From contig CAIOIC010000089.1 of NCBI GenBank assembly GCA_903858275.1, forward strand, positions 25,140-89,139: DNA of 64,000 nucleotides, given 5' to 3'. The notes beneath the pieces were generated by a model. That model made no database searches, was not told the origin of the DNA, and saw only the letters and a list, made by a program, of their open reading frames with translations. Source of the stretch: an uncultured Verrucomicrobia subdivision 3 bacterium (GTDB lineage Bacteria; Verrucomicrobiota; Verrucomicrobiia; Limisphaerales; UBA11358). Of this stretch, positions 7,678 through 16,553 are shown piece after piece (the stretch's first letter is position 1; every line of letters begins with the position of its first letter). A program made the position numbers and the translations under genes.

Positions 7678-9386
7678 CAAACCGGTTCAGCAATCAGATC
7701 GTAATCGGTGTGGCCGATGACTTTGACCTTAGCGAACTGGCCGACAGGCAACGCGCCTTTCGCGGCGCGGACGTAAACGCGACCGTCAATGTCCGGCGCA
7801 TCCGCCTCGCCGCGGGCGACGAAGAAATGACCTTTCATCTGATTTGTATGCTGGTCCGTCTCACGGATGAGACCGTGCTCCCACGAACTGACATTCGCGC
7901 CTTGTAGTTGCTTGGCGTTCGCCTCGCCTTCGATGAGAACTTTGATTTCGCGGCCGACAAAGGATTCAGAGACCGCGATGGCAACCTTGTGCTGCGCGGC
8001 CATGGCGAGTTCGCGGCGCTTTTGCTTCACCTTGTCGGAAAGCTGACCAGCCATCGCCCCGGCTCGCGTGCCGTCTTCCTTCGAGTAGGCAAAAACGCCA
8101 AGCCGCTCGAACTTCGTCTCGCGGATGAAATCCAGTAGCGCATTGAAGCTGGCTTCCGTTTCGCCGGGGAAGCCGACGATGAAGGTCGTGCGCAACGCGA
8201 TGCCGGGAATTCCGGCGCGGATGCGCTTGATGAGATCCACGATGTATTGCTGCGAGGTTTCGCGGCGCATGCGTTCGAGCATGTTCTCGTGGATGTGCTG
8301 GAGCGGAATATCAATGTAGCACGCCACTTTCTTGCACTCAGCGATGGTCTGGATGAGTTCATCCGTCCAGTGAGCGGGATGCGTGTAGAGCAAGCGAATC
8401 CAGAAATCGCCTTTGAGCGCATTCAGTTCGCGTAACAGCGTGCAAATGGTTGTGGCATCAGCCGCCAGCGACTTGGCAGCGGCGTTGAATTTTTCCGGCG
8501 ACGAAATCGCACGACTGTGGTTGGGGCGCAAATCCAAGCCGTAGTAAGTTGAGTCCTGCGAAATCAGATTGATCTCTTTTACGCCATCGGCGATGAGCGC
8601 CTTCACTTCCTTGACGATGTCGGCCTGCGTGCGGCTGCGGTGGGACCCACGCATGCGTGGGATGATGCAAAAGCTGCACGGATGGTTGCAGCCCTCGGCT
8701 ATTTTTACATAGGCAAAATGTTTCGGCGTGAGGCGAAAGCGCGGCGTTTCAAAGTCAGGAATGAAAACCGGGCGCTGGGTCACGTCGAAGACGGGCGAGG
8801 ATGGAGGATGGAGGATGGAGGATGGCAACTTTGCGCCGATGACGGTCTTGGTCTTGCCGAATTTCTCCGTGCCGCGAACGGCATTTTCCTTTTCATGTTC
8901 GTCCAGCGGACGGTTCTTTTCCAGTTCGTTCAAGTGCCCGACAACTTTTTGCTTCTGAATTCTGAATTCTGAATTCTGAATTCCGACTTTCCCCGCCCGA
9001 TTGGCAATGGCTTTGCCCACGATGTCGCCAACCTGCGCCACCTGGTCAATGCCCATGAACGCATCCACCTCGGGCATGAGCTTGGGCAGTTCCTCGCGGA
9101 AACGCTGCGAGAGACAACCGGAAACGATGACCGCCTGACCACGTTGATTTGCATCGCGCAGCTCAACGGATTCAAGAATGGTGTCCACGCTTTCTTCCTG
9201 CGCGGAGTCAATGAACGAGCAGGTGTTGACGATGACGGCGTCGGCACTCGCGGCGTCATTGGTGATTTCGACGCCGCTCTTGAGCAGCGAGCCGAGCATG
9301 ATCTCGGCATCCACGAGGTTCTTGGCACAGCCGAGCGAGATCAATCCGACGCGCAGCGGCCGGGAACTGGATATTTTCTTCGTCAC
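7677..9386 (-). CDS. rimO: Ribosomal protein uS12 methylthiotransferase RimO with internal repeat insertion
   Basis: Radical SAM enzyme that methylthiolates Asp of ribosomal protein S12 (E. coli Asp88/89). UPF0004 domain Cys20, Cys56 and Cys91 bind the auxiliary 4Fe-4S cluster; CNHPCSFC at 233-240 is the radical SAM triad; VGFPGETE and a C-terminal TRAM domain follow. At 569 residues it is about 110-130 longer than usual. The excess is largely residues 133-199, which contain IQNSEFRIQ and LPSSILHPPSSP, translated from two 7-base tandem arrays (8953-8980 and 8797-8824). The reading frame stays intact on both sides, so the protein is probably functional with a long loop between the UPF0004 and radical SAM domains. 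Confidence 0.92.
   Translation of the reverse strand: MTKKISSSRPLRVGLISLGCAKNLVDAEIMLGSLLKSGVEITNDAASADAVIVNTCSFIDSAQEESVDTILESVELRDANQRGQAVIVSGCLSQRFREELPKLMPEVDAFMGIDQVAQVGDIVGKAIANRAGKVGIQNSEFRIQKQKVVGHLNELEKNRPLDEHEKENAVRGTEKFGKTKTVIGAKLPSSILHPPSSPVFDVTQRPVFIPDFETPRFRLTPKHFAYVKIAEGCNHPCSFCIIPRMRGSHRSRTQADIVKEVKALIADGVKEINLISQDSTYYGLDLRPNHSRAISSPEKFNAAAKSLAADATTICTLLRELNALKGDFWIRLLYTHPAHWTDELIQTIAECKKVACYIDIPLQHIHENMLERMRRETSQQYIVDLIKRIRAGIPGIALRTTFIVGFPGETEASFNALLDFIRETKFERLGVFAYSKEDGTRAGAMAGQLSDKVKQKRRELAMAAQHKVAIAVSESFVGREIKVLIEGEANAKQLQGANVSSWEHGLIRETDQHTNQMKGHFFVARGEADAPDIDGRVYVRAAKGALPVGQFAKVKVIGHTDYDLIAEPV
8797..8824. repeat. Heptamer array GAGGATG x4 inside rimO
   Basis: Four perfect copies of GAGGATG, in frame on the opposite strand as SSILHPPSS. 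It is one edge of the extra segment in RimO. Confidence 0.95.
8953..8980. repeat. Heptamer array TTCTGAA x4 inside rimO
   Basis: Four perfect copies of TTCTGAA followed by a degenerate fifth (TTCCGAC). Translated on the minus strand as QNSEFRIQ. Together with the array at 8797 it brackets about 128 bases of non-conserved coding sequence. Confidence 0.95.
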
Positions 9387-9466
9387 AGTCGGCGGAGGTT
9401 AGCAGAGTTTTGGCGGGGGGCAATCTTGGGAAGCAACTCGCGGGAACGCCTGCCCCGCCGGCAAAA

Positions 9467-11005
9467 CTATTTCGCCGGGGAGTTGGTGTTGGCGGAATTG
9501 CCGGGAAAATTTTCCACGGTGTTGGTGGCGGCAGCGGGTTTTTCCAGCAGGGTTGAAGGCAATCCCAATTTGGTGACCAGTTCAGCGCGGGCGGCGTAGG
9601 GCGTGCCGCTCTTGGGATCGAGCAATTGCCGCAGGACCGTGTTATTCAAGGTGTCAAACGGCGGCAGAGCAATACGTTGTTCGTTGCGCGCCCCGGTCTT
9701 ACTGAGGTAGCGCTCATAAACTTTGACGGCGAGGCGCTTGAGGTTTTCATAACGGTCATCTTGTCCGGTCGCGAGGCTGTAATAGGCGCGGCTTAACAAT
9801 CCTTGCACGGCGGAAGTGACGCGATCCTGCGACGATTCGCCGACATCAATCTGCACCACCGCTACGGCATATTCATCGAGCGTCAGGTTTTTTGGCAATG
9901 AATCCGGCCGACCATCAATAATGGGTTTGTCGGGAAATTTGTCGCCGAGATACTTGAACCACTTCCTAGCCTCCGCGAGCCGGTTATTCTCATAAAGGAA
10001 ATAGACCGCGTCGCGGATAAAATTGCGGTGCGCCTTGAGCGTTCCGTCCCGCATCGCGGATTGGGTTTCTTCGGCATACATCCGTTCGTAAGCGCCGTTG
10101 ACCTGTGATGCCAGATCGAGGTTCGGGCCAAGCGAGTAAACCTTGGTGAACGGATCGACCATGATCCGGCCATGATGGAATGACTGCAGCATGGATTGAT
10201 AGATGATGCGGCGCAATTTGATGAGATCATCCGCCTTCACCTTGTCGGGATTATCCTTCGCCGCCTGAAGCCCGCGCGCACCCCAGTAAATCGCATGCGC
10301 TTCCGGCAACCGCCAGTCGAACGGTCCATATTGCGCGTCCACCTGCTTGGCGAACGCCGCGTCGAGTTTGTATTTGTCGCGGAAGAGCGCGGCGTTGGTG
10401 CGGGCGGCGGCGTCCGGCGGATTCAGCAACAGATCAAAGTTTGTTCCGTTCGGACCAAAGAAATTCTGCATCTCCACCGCCCACTGGCTTTTGTAATACC
10501 GGTTTGCGTCGTCGAGGTTGGCGCCCATCTTGTGCTGGAAAAACCAGCCCAGCTCGCGGTAGATATCCACATTGTTCGGGTTGTAGCGCAGGCCGTCATC
10601 GCGCAGGAGTTCGATGCCGCGCTCGACCCAGCGCCAGCGGTCGGGGAAATCCTTGAACTTGACGGAAATGTTGTAAGCCATGTTCCAACCCTGAAACAAC
10701 CAGACCTGCGCGTAGGTCGGCTCGAGCTTCGTGATCCAATCCGCCAGTTGTGCCGCCTCGAAGAACTTGTCTTCCTGCTGCAGATTATTCGCACGGATCC
10801 AGAGAAAGTTGGAGATCAGTCCACGAAACCCGCCCAGCGCCACCGTCGTGAACGCCAGCACCGGCGGCGCATTTTCCAGCGCCGCCGTGCGCGTCAGCCC
10901 TAGCGCCTCGCGATCACGGTTCAGCGATTTTTGAAACTGACCGGAACCAAATAACATCACGCCGGCGAGCAGCAGCAGAATAATAATTTTGACGCGCGAG
11001 TTCAT
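9467..11005 (-). CDS. Membrane-anchored TPR-like protein of ABC transporter operon
   Basis: 512 residues with an N-terminal membrane anchor (KIIILLLLAGVMLFGSG) and a mostly helical body; FFEAAQLADWITKLEPTYAQVWLFQGWN and the pairs VDIYRELGWFFQHK and FLYENNRLAEARKWFKYLG look like TPR-type repeats. I do not recognise a named family. Its ATG overlaps the stop of the ABC permease (ATGA, 11002-11005), so it is translated with the transporter and probably works with it, as a periplasmic or membrane-associated partner. Confidence 0.65.
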   Translation of the reverse strand: MNSRVKIIILLLLAGVMLFGSGQFQKSLNRDREALGLTRTAALENAPPVLAFTTVALGGFRGLISNFLWIRANNLQQEDKFFEAAQLADWITKLEPTYAQVWLFQGWNMAYNISVKFKDFPDRWRWVERGIELLRDDGLRYNPNNVDIYRELGWFFQHKMGANLDDANRYYKSQWAVEMQNFFGPNGTNFDLLLNPPDAAARTNAALFRDKYKLDAAFAKQVDAQYGPFDWRLPEAHAIYWGARGLQAAKDNPDKVKADDLIKLRRIIYQSMLQSFHHGRIMVDPFTKVYSLGPNLDLASQVNGAYERMYAEETQSAMRDGTLKAHRNFIRDAVYFLYENNRLAEARKWFKYLGDKFPDKPIIDGRPDSLPKNLTLDEYAVAVVQIDVGESSQDRVTSAVQGLLSRAYYSLATGQDDRYENLKRLAVKVYERYLSKTGARNEQRIALPPFDTLNNTVLRQLLDPKSGTPYAARAELVTKLGLPSTLLEKPAAATNTVENFPGNSANTNSPAK

Positions 11006-12387
11006 TGGGTTCCTTGCGCCGTGGCCAACTCGCGCCGGTTGAAAAAGACAATTCCCGCCGTGGCAAAAATGCCGCCAACCAACAGAACGACCTGCGCAAA
11101 CGCCGCAGCCAATTCCCCCCAGGTGATGCTCCGACCGCTGCTCAACGCGTCAATCGGCGAATAATTTTTCACCAGACTGATGACCGAGAGCATGCCCTTG
11201 AACGCCGGAATCAAGACCAAGTCCGCCGCCGAATGACCGGCCTGACCGGTTTCCTCATTACCCGCCGCCACGGAACCCGATTCGACCGATTCCGCCAGCG
11301 TGCCGCTCGATAGCACCACCAGCAACATCGCCATCGCGAAAAAGGTGGCCACCGGAAAAGACAAGAAGCTCGCCGCCATCAGTCCCAGTGCCGCCAGTAG
11401 CGCCATCCAGCAGAAAACGATCCCCAGCCCGCGCGCAAAATTCAGCGCAAAGCCGCCTTCGGGATACAACACCTCCATCCCCTCATCGAGCGGAAAGAGC
11501 AGCGCAGTCGGGTTCGGATTTGCAAACGTGATGGTCAGCACGCCCTTCGCATCAAACAAATCCGGCGGAATCTCAAACTCATGGAACGTGTCCGGCGCGA
11601 GGCTCATCGGTTCGCTGCGCCAGAGCTTTGTCTTCTCGGGCACGCCGATCTGCCAAAACGCCACATACGTTCCCGAGGCGCTTGGTTGCGCCGCATTGAA
11701 TTTCACCCGCAGTTGCAGCGGTTTGCCTTGGAGATAATTTTTGGCGAAACCCAGATCAATCTGCCAGGTGCGCTGGTAGCTCGGCGGCACGATTTGCAGC
11801 GCCGCCTTGACCTGCTCGCGGATTTGCCGGCGCACTTCGGGCAGGTCCACCTTTTCCACCGGACTGGACTTCAGCCGCTTCTGCAAAACTTGTTCCGTCT
11901 CGGCTTCAATTTCAGCCGGATTAACCGGCTCCTTTGCGGAGCCGCGCGCCACCAGCACCTGCTCCCGCAAAATCTTTTGTTCCGCAGCCGGCAGTTTCCC
12001 GGCCCGCCACTGCAGCAGACCGAACACGCACGCACCGGAAATCGCCAGCAGGGCCGCGTTCAGCGACACGATGCCCAGCCATTTGCCCAGCCAGATCTGC
12101 CAGCGGGCAATCGGCTTCGTCGCGACGACCTGCATCTGGCATTCCTCAATGTCGCGCGCCAGCGTGCCGCAGGCGAGCCACAGGGTCGAAAGTCCCAGCA
12201 ACCCCGTGATCGCGCTCAGCGTATAGGTCAAAATGATCTGCGTGAAACCGCGCGCCGTGCCGTCATCCTCGATCACCAGCGGCAATCCCACCACCGCCGC
12301 GATCAGCAACACCGCGATGACCAGGAACAGCTTGAACCGCAAGGCGGCTTTCCACGTCAACCAGGTGATGGCGAGAATTCGTTGCAT
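11002..12387 (-). CDS. ABC-2 type transporter permease
   Basis: 461 residues. The first helix (LFLVIAVLLIAAVVGLPLVI) and helices at about 40-65 and 95-115 are followed by a long soluble segment (about 125-310, charged and repeat-poor) and then further helices, ending with one at about 425-445. This matches ABC-2 permeases with a large extracytoplasmic loop. It lies downstream of the ATPase gene at 12498-13715 and is coupled to the TPR gene. The substrate is unknown; candidates are lipids, polysaccharide or a peptide. Confidence 0.75.
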   Translation of the reverse strand: MQRILAITWLTWKAALRFKLFLVIAVLLIAAVVGLPLVIEDDGTARGFTQIILTYTLSAITGLLGLSTLWLACGTLARDIEECQMQVVATKPIARWQIWLGKWLGIVSLNAALLAISGACVFGLLQWRAGKLPAAEQKILREQVLVARGSAKEPVNPAEIEAETEQVLQKRLKSSPVEKVDLPEVRRQIREQVKAALQIVPPSYQRTWQIDLGFAKNYLQGKPLQLRVKFNAAQPSASGTYVAFWQIGVPEKTKLWRSEPMSLAPDTFHEFEIPPDLFDAKGVLTITFANPNPTALLFPLDEGMEVLYPEGGFALNFARGLGIVFCWMALLAALGLMAASFLSFPVATFFAMAMLLVVLSSGTLAESVESGSVAAGNEETGQAGHSAADLVLIPAFKGMLSVISLVKNYSPIDALSSGRSITWGELAAAFAQVVLLVGGIFATAGIVFFNRRELATAQGTQ

Positions 12388-12397
12388 TTATTCAGCA

Positions 12398-12492
12398 GCC
12401 ACAGATGGGCACAGATGAAACACAAATAAAATCATCCCGGTGATACGCGAAAGCTTTTTCTGAATCGGTGTGCATCGGTGTCAATCTGTGGC
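12398..12492. repeat. Inverted-array hairpin element (CACAGAT type) within ABC operon
   Basis: Left arm 12398-12423 carries CACAGATGGG and CACAGATGAA decamers; right arm 12468-12492 is the inverted counterpart (CATCGGTGT, ATCTGTGGC). The spacer is about 44 bases. The element fills nearly the entire gap between the ATPase stop and the permease start. Confidence 0.75.
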
Positions 12493-12497
12493 AAAGA

Positions 12498-13715
12498 TTA
12501 TTTCTTTCCGCCGAGCAGCGACGAAAGTTTTTCGTCCGCCTTGGACAGATCCACCGGCTTGGCTGGCTCCGCTTTTGCCGCTGGTTTTTCCGACTGGATG
12601 GCGGGAGCGGCCGGTTGAACCAGCGCAGTCAGTTTGCTTTCGTCGGCCTTGGGGACAGCAATTTCCGCCGCCGAACTGACTGCAGCCGAGTGCGCAGCCG
12701 GTGGCAGCGACAATTTTTCCAAAACCTTTTCCGTCGGCGATTCGGCGCTGGCGCCGCCACGCAGATATTCGGCCACCCGCGCGCCGGACTGCGCGCCGCT
12801 GGTCTCGTGGGCCGCCAGCTTGGCCTTGGCCACCACGTCGAGAAAATAACTTTCGAGATTCTGCGTCGGATTGTCCACGCGCACTTCGCCGGTGGTGATA
12901 TCCTGGCGGATGGTCGCCAAAACTTTTTCCAAAGTCTCGCGCGGCAGCACCGGCGTCGTGATGCGCAACGTGTCCGGCGTGGCCAGCAAGTCCTTGAGCG
13001 TGCCGGCGGCCTGAATTTTTCCGCCGTAATAAATCACCACGCGGTCGCAGACATCTTCCACGTCAGAGAGCAAGTGGCTGCTCAAAATCACGGTCTTGCC
13101 GCGCTTCGCGAGCGCGACAATCAAATCCTTCACTTCGCGGCAGCCAATCGGATCCAGGCCGGCGGTGGGTTCGTCGAGGATGATCAGGTCAGGATCGTTG
13201 ATGAGCGCCTGCGCCAAACCGATGCGGCGCTGCATGCCCTTGGAAAATTCGCCCACCGCACGGGTCTGCGTCTGGCCGAGACCGACCATTTCGAGCAACT
13301 GCTCCGCGCGATTATCGCGGTCAGCCTTATTGAGATGAAAAAGATTGCCAAAGAAATCCAGCGTCTCGCGGGAATTGAGATAGCGGTAGAGATACGATTC
13401 CTCCGGCAGATAGCCGATGCGGGATTTGGTCTGCACATGGCGCGGCGAATGGCCAAAGACTTCAATGTGGCCCTTCGTAGGATTCAGCAACCCGAGCAGC
13501 AGCTTGATGGTGGTGGATTTGCCGGAGCCGTTCGGGCCGAGCAGGCCGAAGATCTCGCCCTGGCGAACTTCAAAATCCACGCCGTCCACCGCGCGGGCCT
13601 TCGGGCGGTTCCAGAAATCTTTGAAGACCTTGGTGAGACCGCGGACGGAAACGACGACCTCGTCGGATTTTTGATTTCCGATTTCCGATTTACGATTTTG
13701 TTCGGCGACGGGCAT
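12498..13715 (-). CDS. ABC transporter ATP-binding protein with repeat-derived N-terminus
   Basis: Walker A GLLGPNGSGKSTTIK, signature GEFSKGMQRRIGLAQAL, Walker B LIILDEPTAGLD and the H-loop (VILSSHLLSDVED) are all present. Two parts are unusual. Residues about 5-17 (EQNRKSEIGNQKSDE) are translated from a 7-base repeat array at 13666-13700, and no alternative start lies between it and the core domain. The last ~95 residues are an Ala/Pro/Lys-rich low-complexity tail (405 residues in total against about 300 typical). It is the only ATPase near the two ABC-2 permeases (11002 and 20943) and may serve the first, or both. Confidence 0.9.
   Translation of the reverse strand: MPVAEQNRKSEIGNQKSDEVVVSVRGLTKVFKDFWNRPKARAVDGVDFEVRQGEIFGLLGPNGSGKSTTIKLLLGLLNPTKGHIEVFGHSPRHVQTKSRIGYLPEESYLYRYLNSRETLDFFGNLFHLNKADRDNRAEQLLEMVGLGQTQTRAVGEFSKGMQRRIGLAQALINDPDLIILDEPTAGLDPIGCREVKDLIVALAKRGKTVILSSHLLSDVEDVCDRVVIYYGGKIQAAGTLKDLLATPDTLRITTPVLPRETLEKVLATIRQDITTGEVRVDNPTQNLESYFLDVVAKAKLAAHETSGAQSGARVAEYLRGGASAESPTEKVLEKLSLPPAAHSAAVSSAAEIAVPKADESKLTALVQPAAPAIQSEKPAAKAEPAKPVDLSKADEKLSSLLGGKK
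13666..13700. repeat. Heptamer array (GATTTCC/GATTTAC) at 5' end of ABC ATPase gene
   Basis: GATTTCC, GATTTCC and GATTTAC at 13673-13693 with degenerate units on both sides. It is translated in the ATPase as RKSEIGNQKS. Confidence 0.85.
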
Positions 13716-13748
13716 AAAGAAATTCGAGTCGGTAAACTGCGGTCTGAA

Positions 13749-14030
13749 TCAGGAGATTTTCCCCGCATACAAATCCGCCATCGGAAACACGAGGTCAAAA
13801 TCGTTCCAGTGCAAAAAGCCGGCTTCCAGCGTGAATTTACGGAAACGTTTGCGGTCGTGGTAGGCCTGAATCGCCGGATTACGAGACTGACTCAAGAATG
13901 CGGCGAAGTCCACGAGGCTTTCGCGGCCGTCGTCAAAGCGCAGCTTCAGCTTGTAGGGCGGGACATATTCCGCCGCCTCGAGGCGGACAACCTTCGGCAT
14001 CCGCGATTTTGTTTTTTCGACTGCAATCAT
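13749..14030 (-). CDS. DUF2442 domain protein
   Basis: 93 residues. The core VVRLEAAEYVPPYKLKLRFDDGRESLVDFAAFL is typical of DUF2442, small proteins commonly paired with DUF4160. The ATG overlaps the DUF4160 stop by four bases (ATGA). The pair is often described as a toxin-antitoxin-like module, but biochemical function is not established; that role is inference from pairing. Confidence 0.8.
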   Translation of the reverse strand: MIAVEKTKSRMPKVVRLEAAEYVPPYKLKLRFDDGRESLVDFAAFLSQSRNPAIQAYHDRKRFRKFTLEAGFLHWNDFDLVFPMADLYAGKIS

Positions 14031-14332
14031 TTCAGTTTGCGAGTGATGACTTCCGTCTCAATCTGCCGGTGGTGGACGAAAAACTCAATCCACTTGCGGA
14101 CAATATCCCCGGCTTTCCGCGAAATCAACAACTTGAAATCCGCCAGGGCCCGGCCTTTCAGCGGTTCCATGCCCGCCACCCGCAAAATGCGGATGCCGAC
14201 AATGACCCCATTTTCAATCACCAGTTCCGCCCTGCTCTCGCAGCCCTGGTAAAAACCATGAACATGAACCGGTTCGTGCTCGTTGGCATAGAAATAAACC
14301 CGCAGGCCGAAGTATTCGTAAAGTTTCGGCAT
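14027..14332 (-). CDS. DUF4160 domain protein
   Basis: 101 residues with the family signature RVYFYANEHEPVHVHG, whose two His and acidic residues are conserved in DUF4160. It is the first gene of a two-gene unit with DUF2442. It is located 10 bases downstream of the P-type ATPase stop on the same strand, so read-through from that gene is possible. Confidence 0.82.
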   Translation of the reverse strand: MPKLYEYFGLRVYFYANEHEPVHVHGFYQGCESRAELVIENGVIVGIRILRVAGMEPLKGRALADFKLLISRKAGDIVRKWIEFFVHHRQIETEVITRKLK

Positions 14333-14341
14333 ATGAGCATT

Positions 14342-16327
14342 TCACGCCAGCTTGGGCGTCAGTTGGCCGGCAGGCTTCTGCGGGAAGGTTTCCATTTCGG
14401 GATGGAAATGCTCCAGCTCCTCGCCTTTGCGAACGAGCCGCGCGCTGTTGAAGATCACGATGAGCGAACCGACGTTGTGCAGCAGCGCCGCGACAATCGG
14501 TCCTACGATGCCGAACGACGCCGCGCCCAACCCAACGATGATGAACAGCACGCCAAACAGGAAATTCTGGTTGATGACGGCGCGGGTGCTGCGCGAGAGC
14601 TTCACCAGGAACGGCAGCCGGCGAAGATCGTTGTTCATCAGCGCAATCGTCGCGCTGTGGATGGCCACTTCGCTGCCCGCCGCGCCCATCGCGATGCTGA
14701 TGTCGCCGGCCGCGAGCGCGGGCGCGTCGTTCACACCGTCACCGACAACCGCGACTTTGTAGCCCTTCGCCTTCACGGCGCGGACGAAATCCACCTTGTC
14801 CTGCGGCAGGCAATCGCCCCTGGCTTCTTCGCAGGCAATTTCGGCCGCAACGCGCGTGGCGACGGGCTGGCGATCACCGGACACCATCGAAATGCGGCGG
14901 ACGCCGGCTTCCTTCAACTCGGCCAACGCGGCCTTCGCCTCGCTGCGGGTCTTGTCCTGCATGCCGACCCAGCCGACGCATACGCCGTTGCGCGCGACGA
15001 AAATCAGGCTCCAGCCTTCGGCATCGTCCACATCCACGGATTTTTCAAAACCGGCGTCGATGCCGTTGTCCTTGAGCCACTGCGCGCGGCCAACGAGAAT
15101 TTTGGCGCCGCTGATCTCGGCTTTCACACCGCGACCGGGCGTTTCGGCAAAATCTTTTGGCTCGGTCAGCGGCACACCGGCTTCGCCCGCGAGATTGGCA
15201 AGGGCTTTGGCGGTGGGATGGTTGCTGTATTTTTCGGCGGATGCGGCGAGCAATAAAAGTTCGGCGGGCTTCGTTTCGCCAATCGGCGCAAGGCGGCTGA
15301 CGGCGAGCTGGCCGGTGGTGAGCGTGCCGGTCTTGTCGAAGATGAAGGCGTTGATCTTCGCGGCGGTTTCAATGTCGGCGACGTTCTTGATTAAAATTCC
15401 CAAACGCGCAGCAGCGGAAAGCGCGGCAACCATCGCGGTCGGCGTCGCAAGAATGAAGGCGCACGGGCAGGACACGACGAAAACCGCGATGACGCGGCTC
15501 AAATCATGTGTGAAGGCCCAGACCAGCGCGCCGATGACCAGCACGAGCGGCGTGTAAAAGCCCATGTATTGATCCACGATTTTCTGGATGGGCAGCTTGG
15601 TTTTTTCGGCAGCGATAATCAGTTCGCGCACGCGGCCGAGCGTGGTGTCGGTGCCGGCGCGGCTGACTTTGATTTCCAGAACTCCGGTGAGATTTTGCGT
15701 GCCAGCGAACACTTCATCGCCGGTGTTTTTTTCCGCAGGCAAAGATTCACCGGTGATGGTGGCCTGGTTAAACGAACCTTGACCGTTGACGATGATGCCG
15801 TCCGCCGCCACGTTGTCGCCGGGGCGGATGCGGATGACATCGCCGACGGCGAGCTGGCTGGCGGCGACTTCTTCCTCGCTGCCGTCCTTCTTGAGTCGGC
15901 GCGCCTTGGTAGGCGTGAGTTTGATGAGCGATTCGATGGAATCGCGCGCGCCCTGGGCGGTGCGGGTCTCGATGATTTCGCCGGTGAGCATGAAGAAGGC
16001 GACTATGCCGGCGGTCTTGTAATCGCCGGACGAAAACGCGGCGAGCACGGCGATGGCGACAAGCTCATTGATGCTCAGATTGCCACGCCGCAGATCCTTG
16101 ACGGCGGTGACGATGATGGGATAGCCGAGAATAATCGAGCCGATCATAGCACTGGCACTGGCGAGCGTGCTGCCGGAATCAAACAGCCAGTCCACGATGA
16201 AAGCATTAAGGACGAAAACGACGCCGAGAACGGCCTGCCAGAGATGCACGACGGAATGTTCGTGGTCGTGGCCGCAGCCGCACTCCGGACCGTGCTCGTG
16301 CTGGCTTAAAAGGGACGTAACTTGCAT
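14342..16327 (-). CDS. Heavy-metal-translocating P1B-type ATPase
   Basis: All P-type ATPase landmarks are seen: TGES actuator loop, CPC in VVSCPCAFILATPTA (transmembrane metal site), DKTGTLTTG phosphorylation site and GDGVNDAPAL hinge. Instead of an HMA domain the N-terminus is a short His/Cys-rich stretch (QHEHGPECGCGHDHEH), which suits Zn/Cd/Co-type exporters. At 661 residues it is compact. The start is preceded by a degenerate 7-base repeat (16335-16355) in place of a clear ribosome site. Likely role: export of zinc or cadmium across the inner membrane. Confidence 0.88.
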   Translation of the reverse strand: MQVTSLLSQHEHGPECGCGHDHEHSVVHLWQAVLGVVFVLNAFIVDWLFDSGSTLASASAMIGSIILGYPIIVTAVKDLRRGNLSINELVAIAVLAAFSSGDYKTAGIVAFFMLTGEIIETRTAQGARDSIESLIKLTPTKARRLKKDGSEEEVAASQLAVGDVIRIRPGDNVAADGIIVNGQGSFNQATITGESLPAEKNTGDEVFAGTQNLTGVLEIKVSRAGTDTTLGRVRELIIAAEKTKLPIQKIVDQYMGFYTPLVLVIGALVWAFTHDLSRVIAVFVVSCPCAFILATPTAMVAALSAAARLGILIKNVADIETAAKINAFIFDKTGTLTTGQLAVSRLAPIGETKPAELLLLAASAEKYSNHPTAKALANLAGEAGVPLTEPKDFAETPGRGVKAEISGAKILVGRAQWLKDNGIDAGFEKSVDVDDAEGWSLIFVARNGVCVGWVGMQDKTRSEAKAALAELKEAGVRRISMVSGDRQPVATRVAAEIACEEARGDCLPQDKVDFVRAVKAKGYKVAVVGDGVNDAPALAAGDISIAMGAAGSEVAIHSATIALMNNDLRRLPFLVKLSRSTRAVINQNFLFGVLFIIVGLGAASFGIVGPIVAALLHNVGSLIVIFNSARLVRKGEELEHFHPEMETFPQKPAGQLTPKLA

Positions 16328-16334
16328 AAAAATT

Positions 16335-16355
16335 TACGATTGGCGATTTACGATT
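16335..16355. repeat. Heptamer array upstream of metal ATPase
   Basis: TACGATT GGCGATT TACGATT, three units of the same class as the arrays at 13666 and 30866, ending 8 bases from the start codon of the P-type ATPase. Confidence 0.75.
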
Positions 16356-16384
16356 TTAAAATTGAGCGGTCCACAACGCACGGT

Positions 16385-16530
16385 TGGCGGCGCAAAAGTC
16401 CCGGAGGGACGGCCGGAAAGATTGTACCGGGTTCTGCCGCCCCTGCGGGGCTTGATTTCATTCCGGCTTCAACCCGCCGTTGAAACGGCGGGCTATTTTC
16501 TTTTGTCCCTACGGGACATTGAAACGTTTG
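16385..16530. repeat. Composite of four short palindromes
   Basis: In order: GTCCCGGAGGGAC, GCCCCTGCGGGGC, CCCGCCGTTGAAACGGCGGG and GTCCCTACGGGAC, each a near-perfect small hairpin with a 3-6 base loop. Similar composites are, to my recollection, widespread in intergenic DNA of PVC and some other phyla. It occupies the 226-base gap between the metal ATPase and the small membrane protein. Confidence 0.7.
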
Positions 16531-16553
16531 CCGGTGCTGACTTTTGAAAAATT

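Noticed and set aside
8953..8980. Short tandem arrays considered as CRISPR
   Set aside because: Units are 7-10 bases with no spacers, and no cas genes are present.
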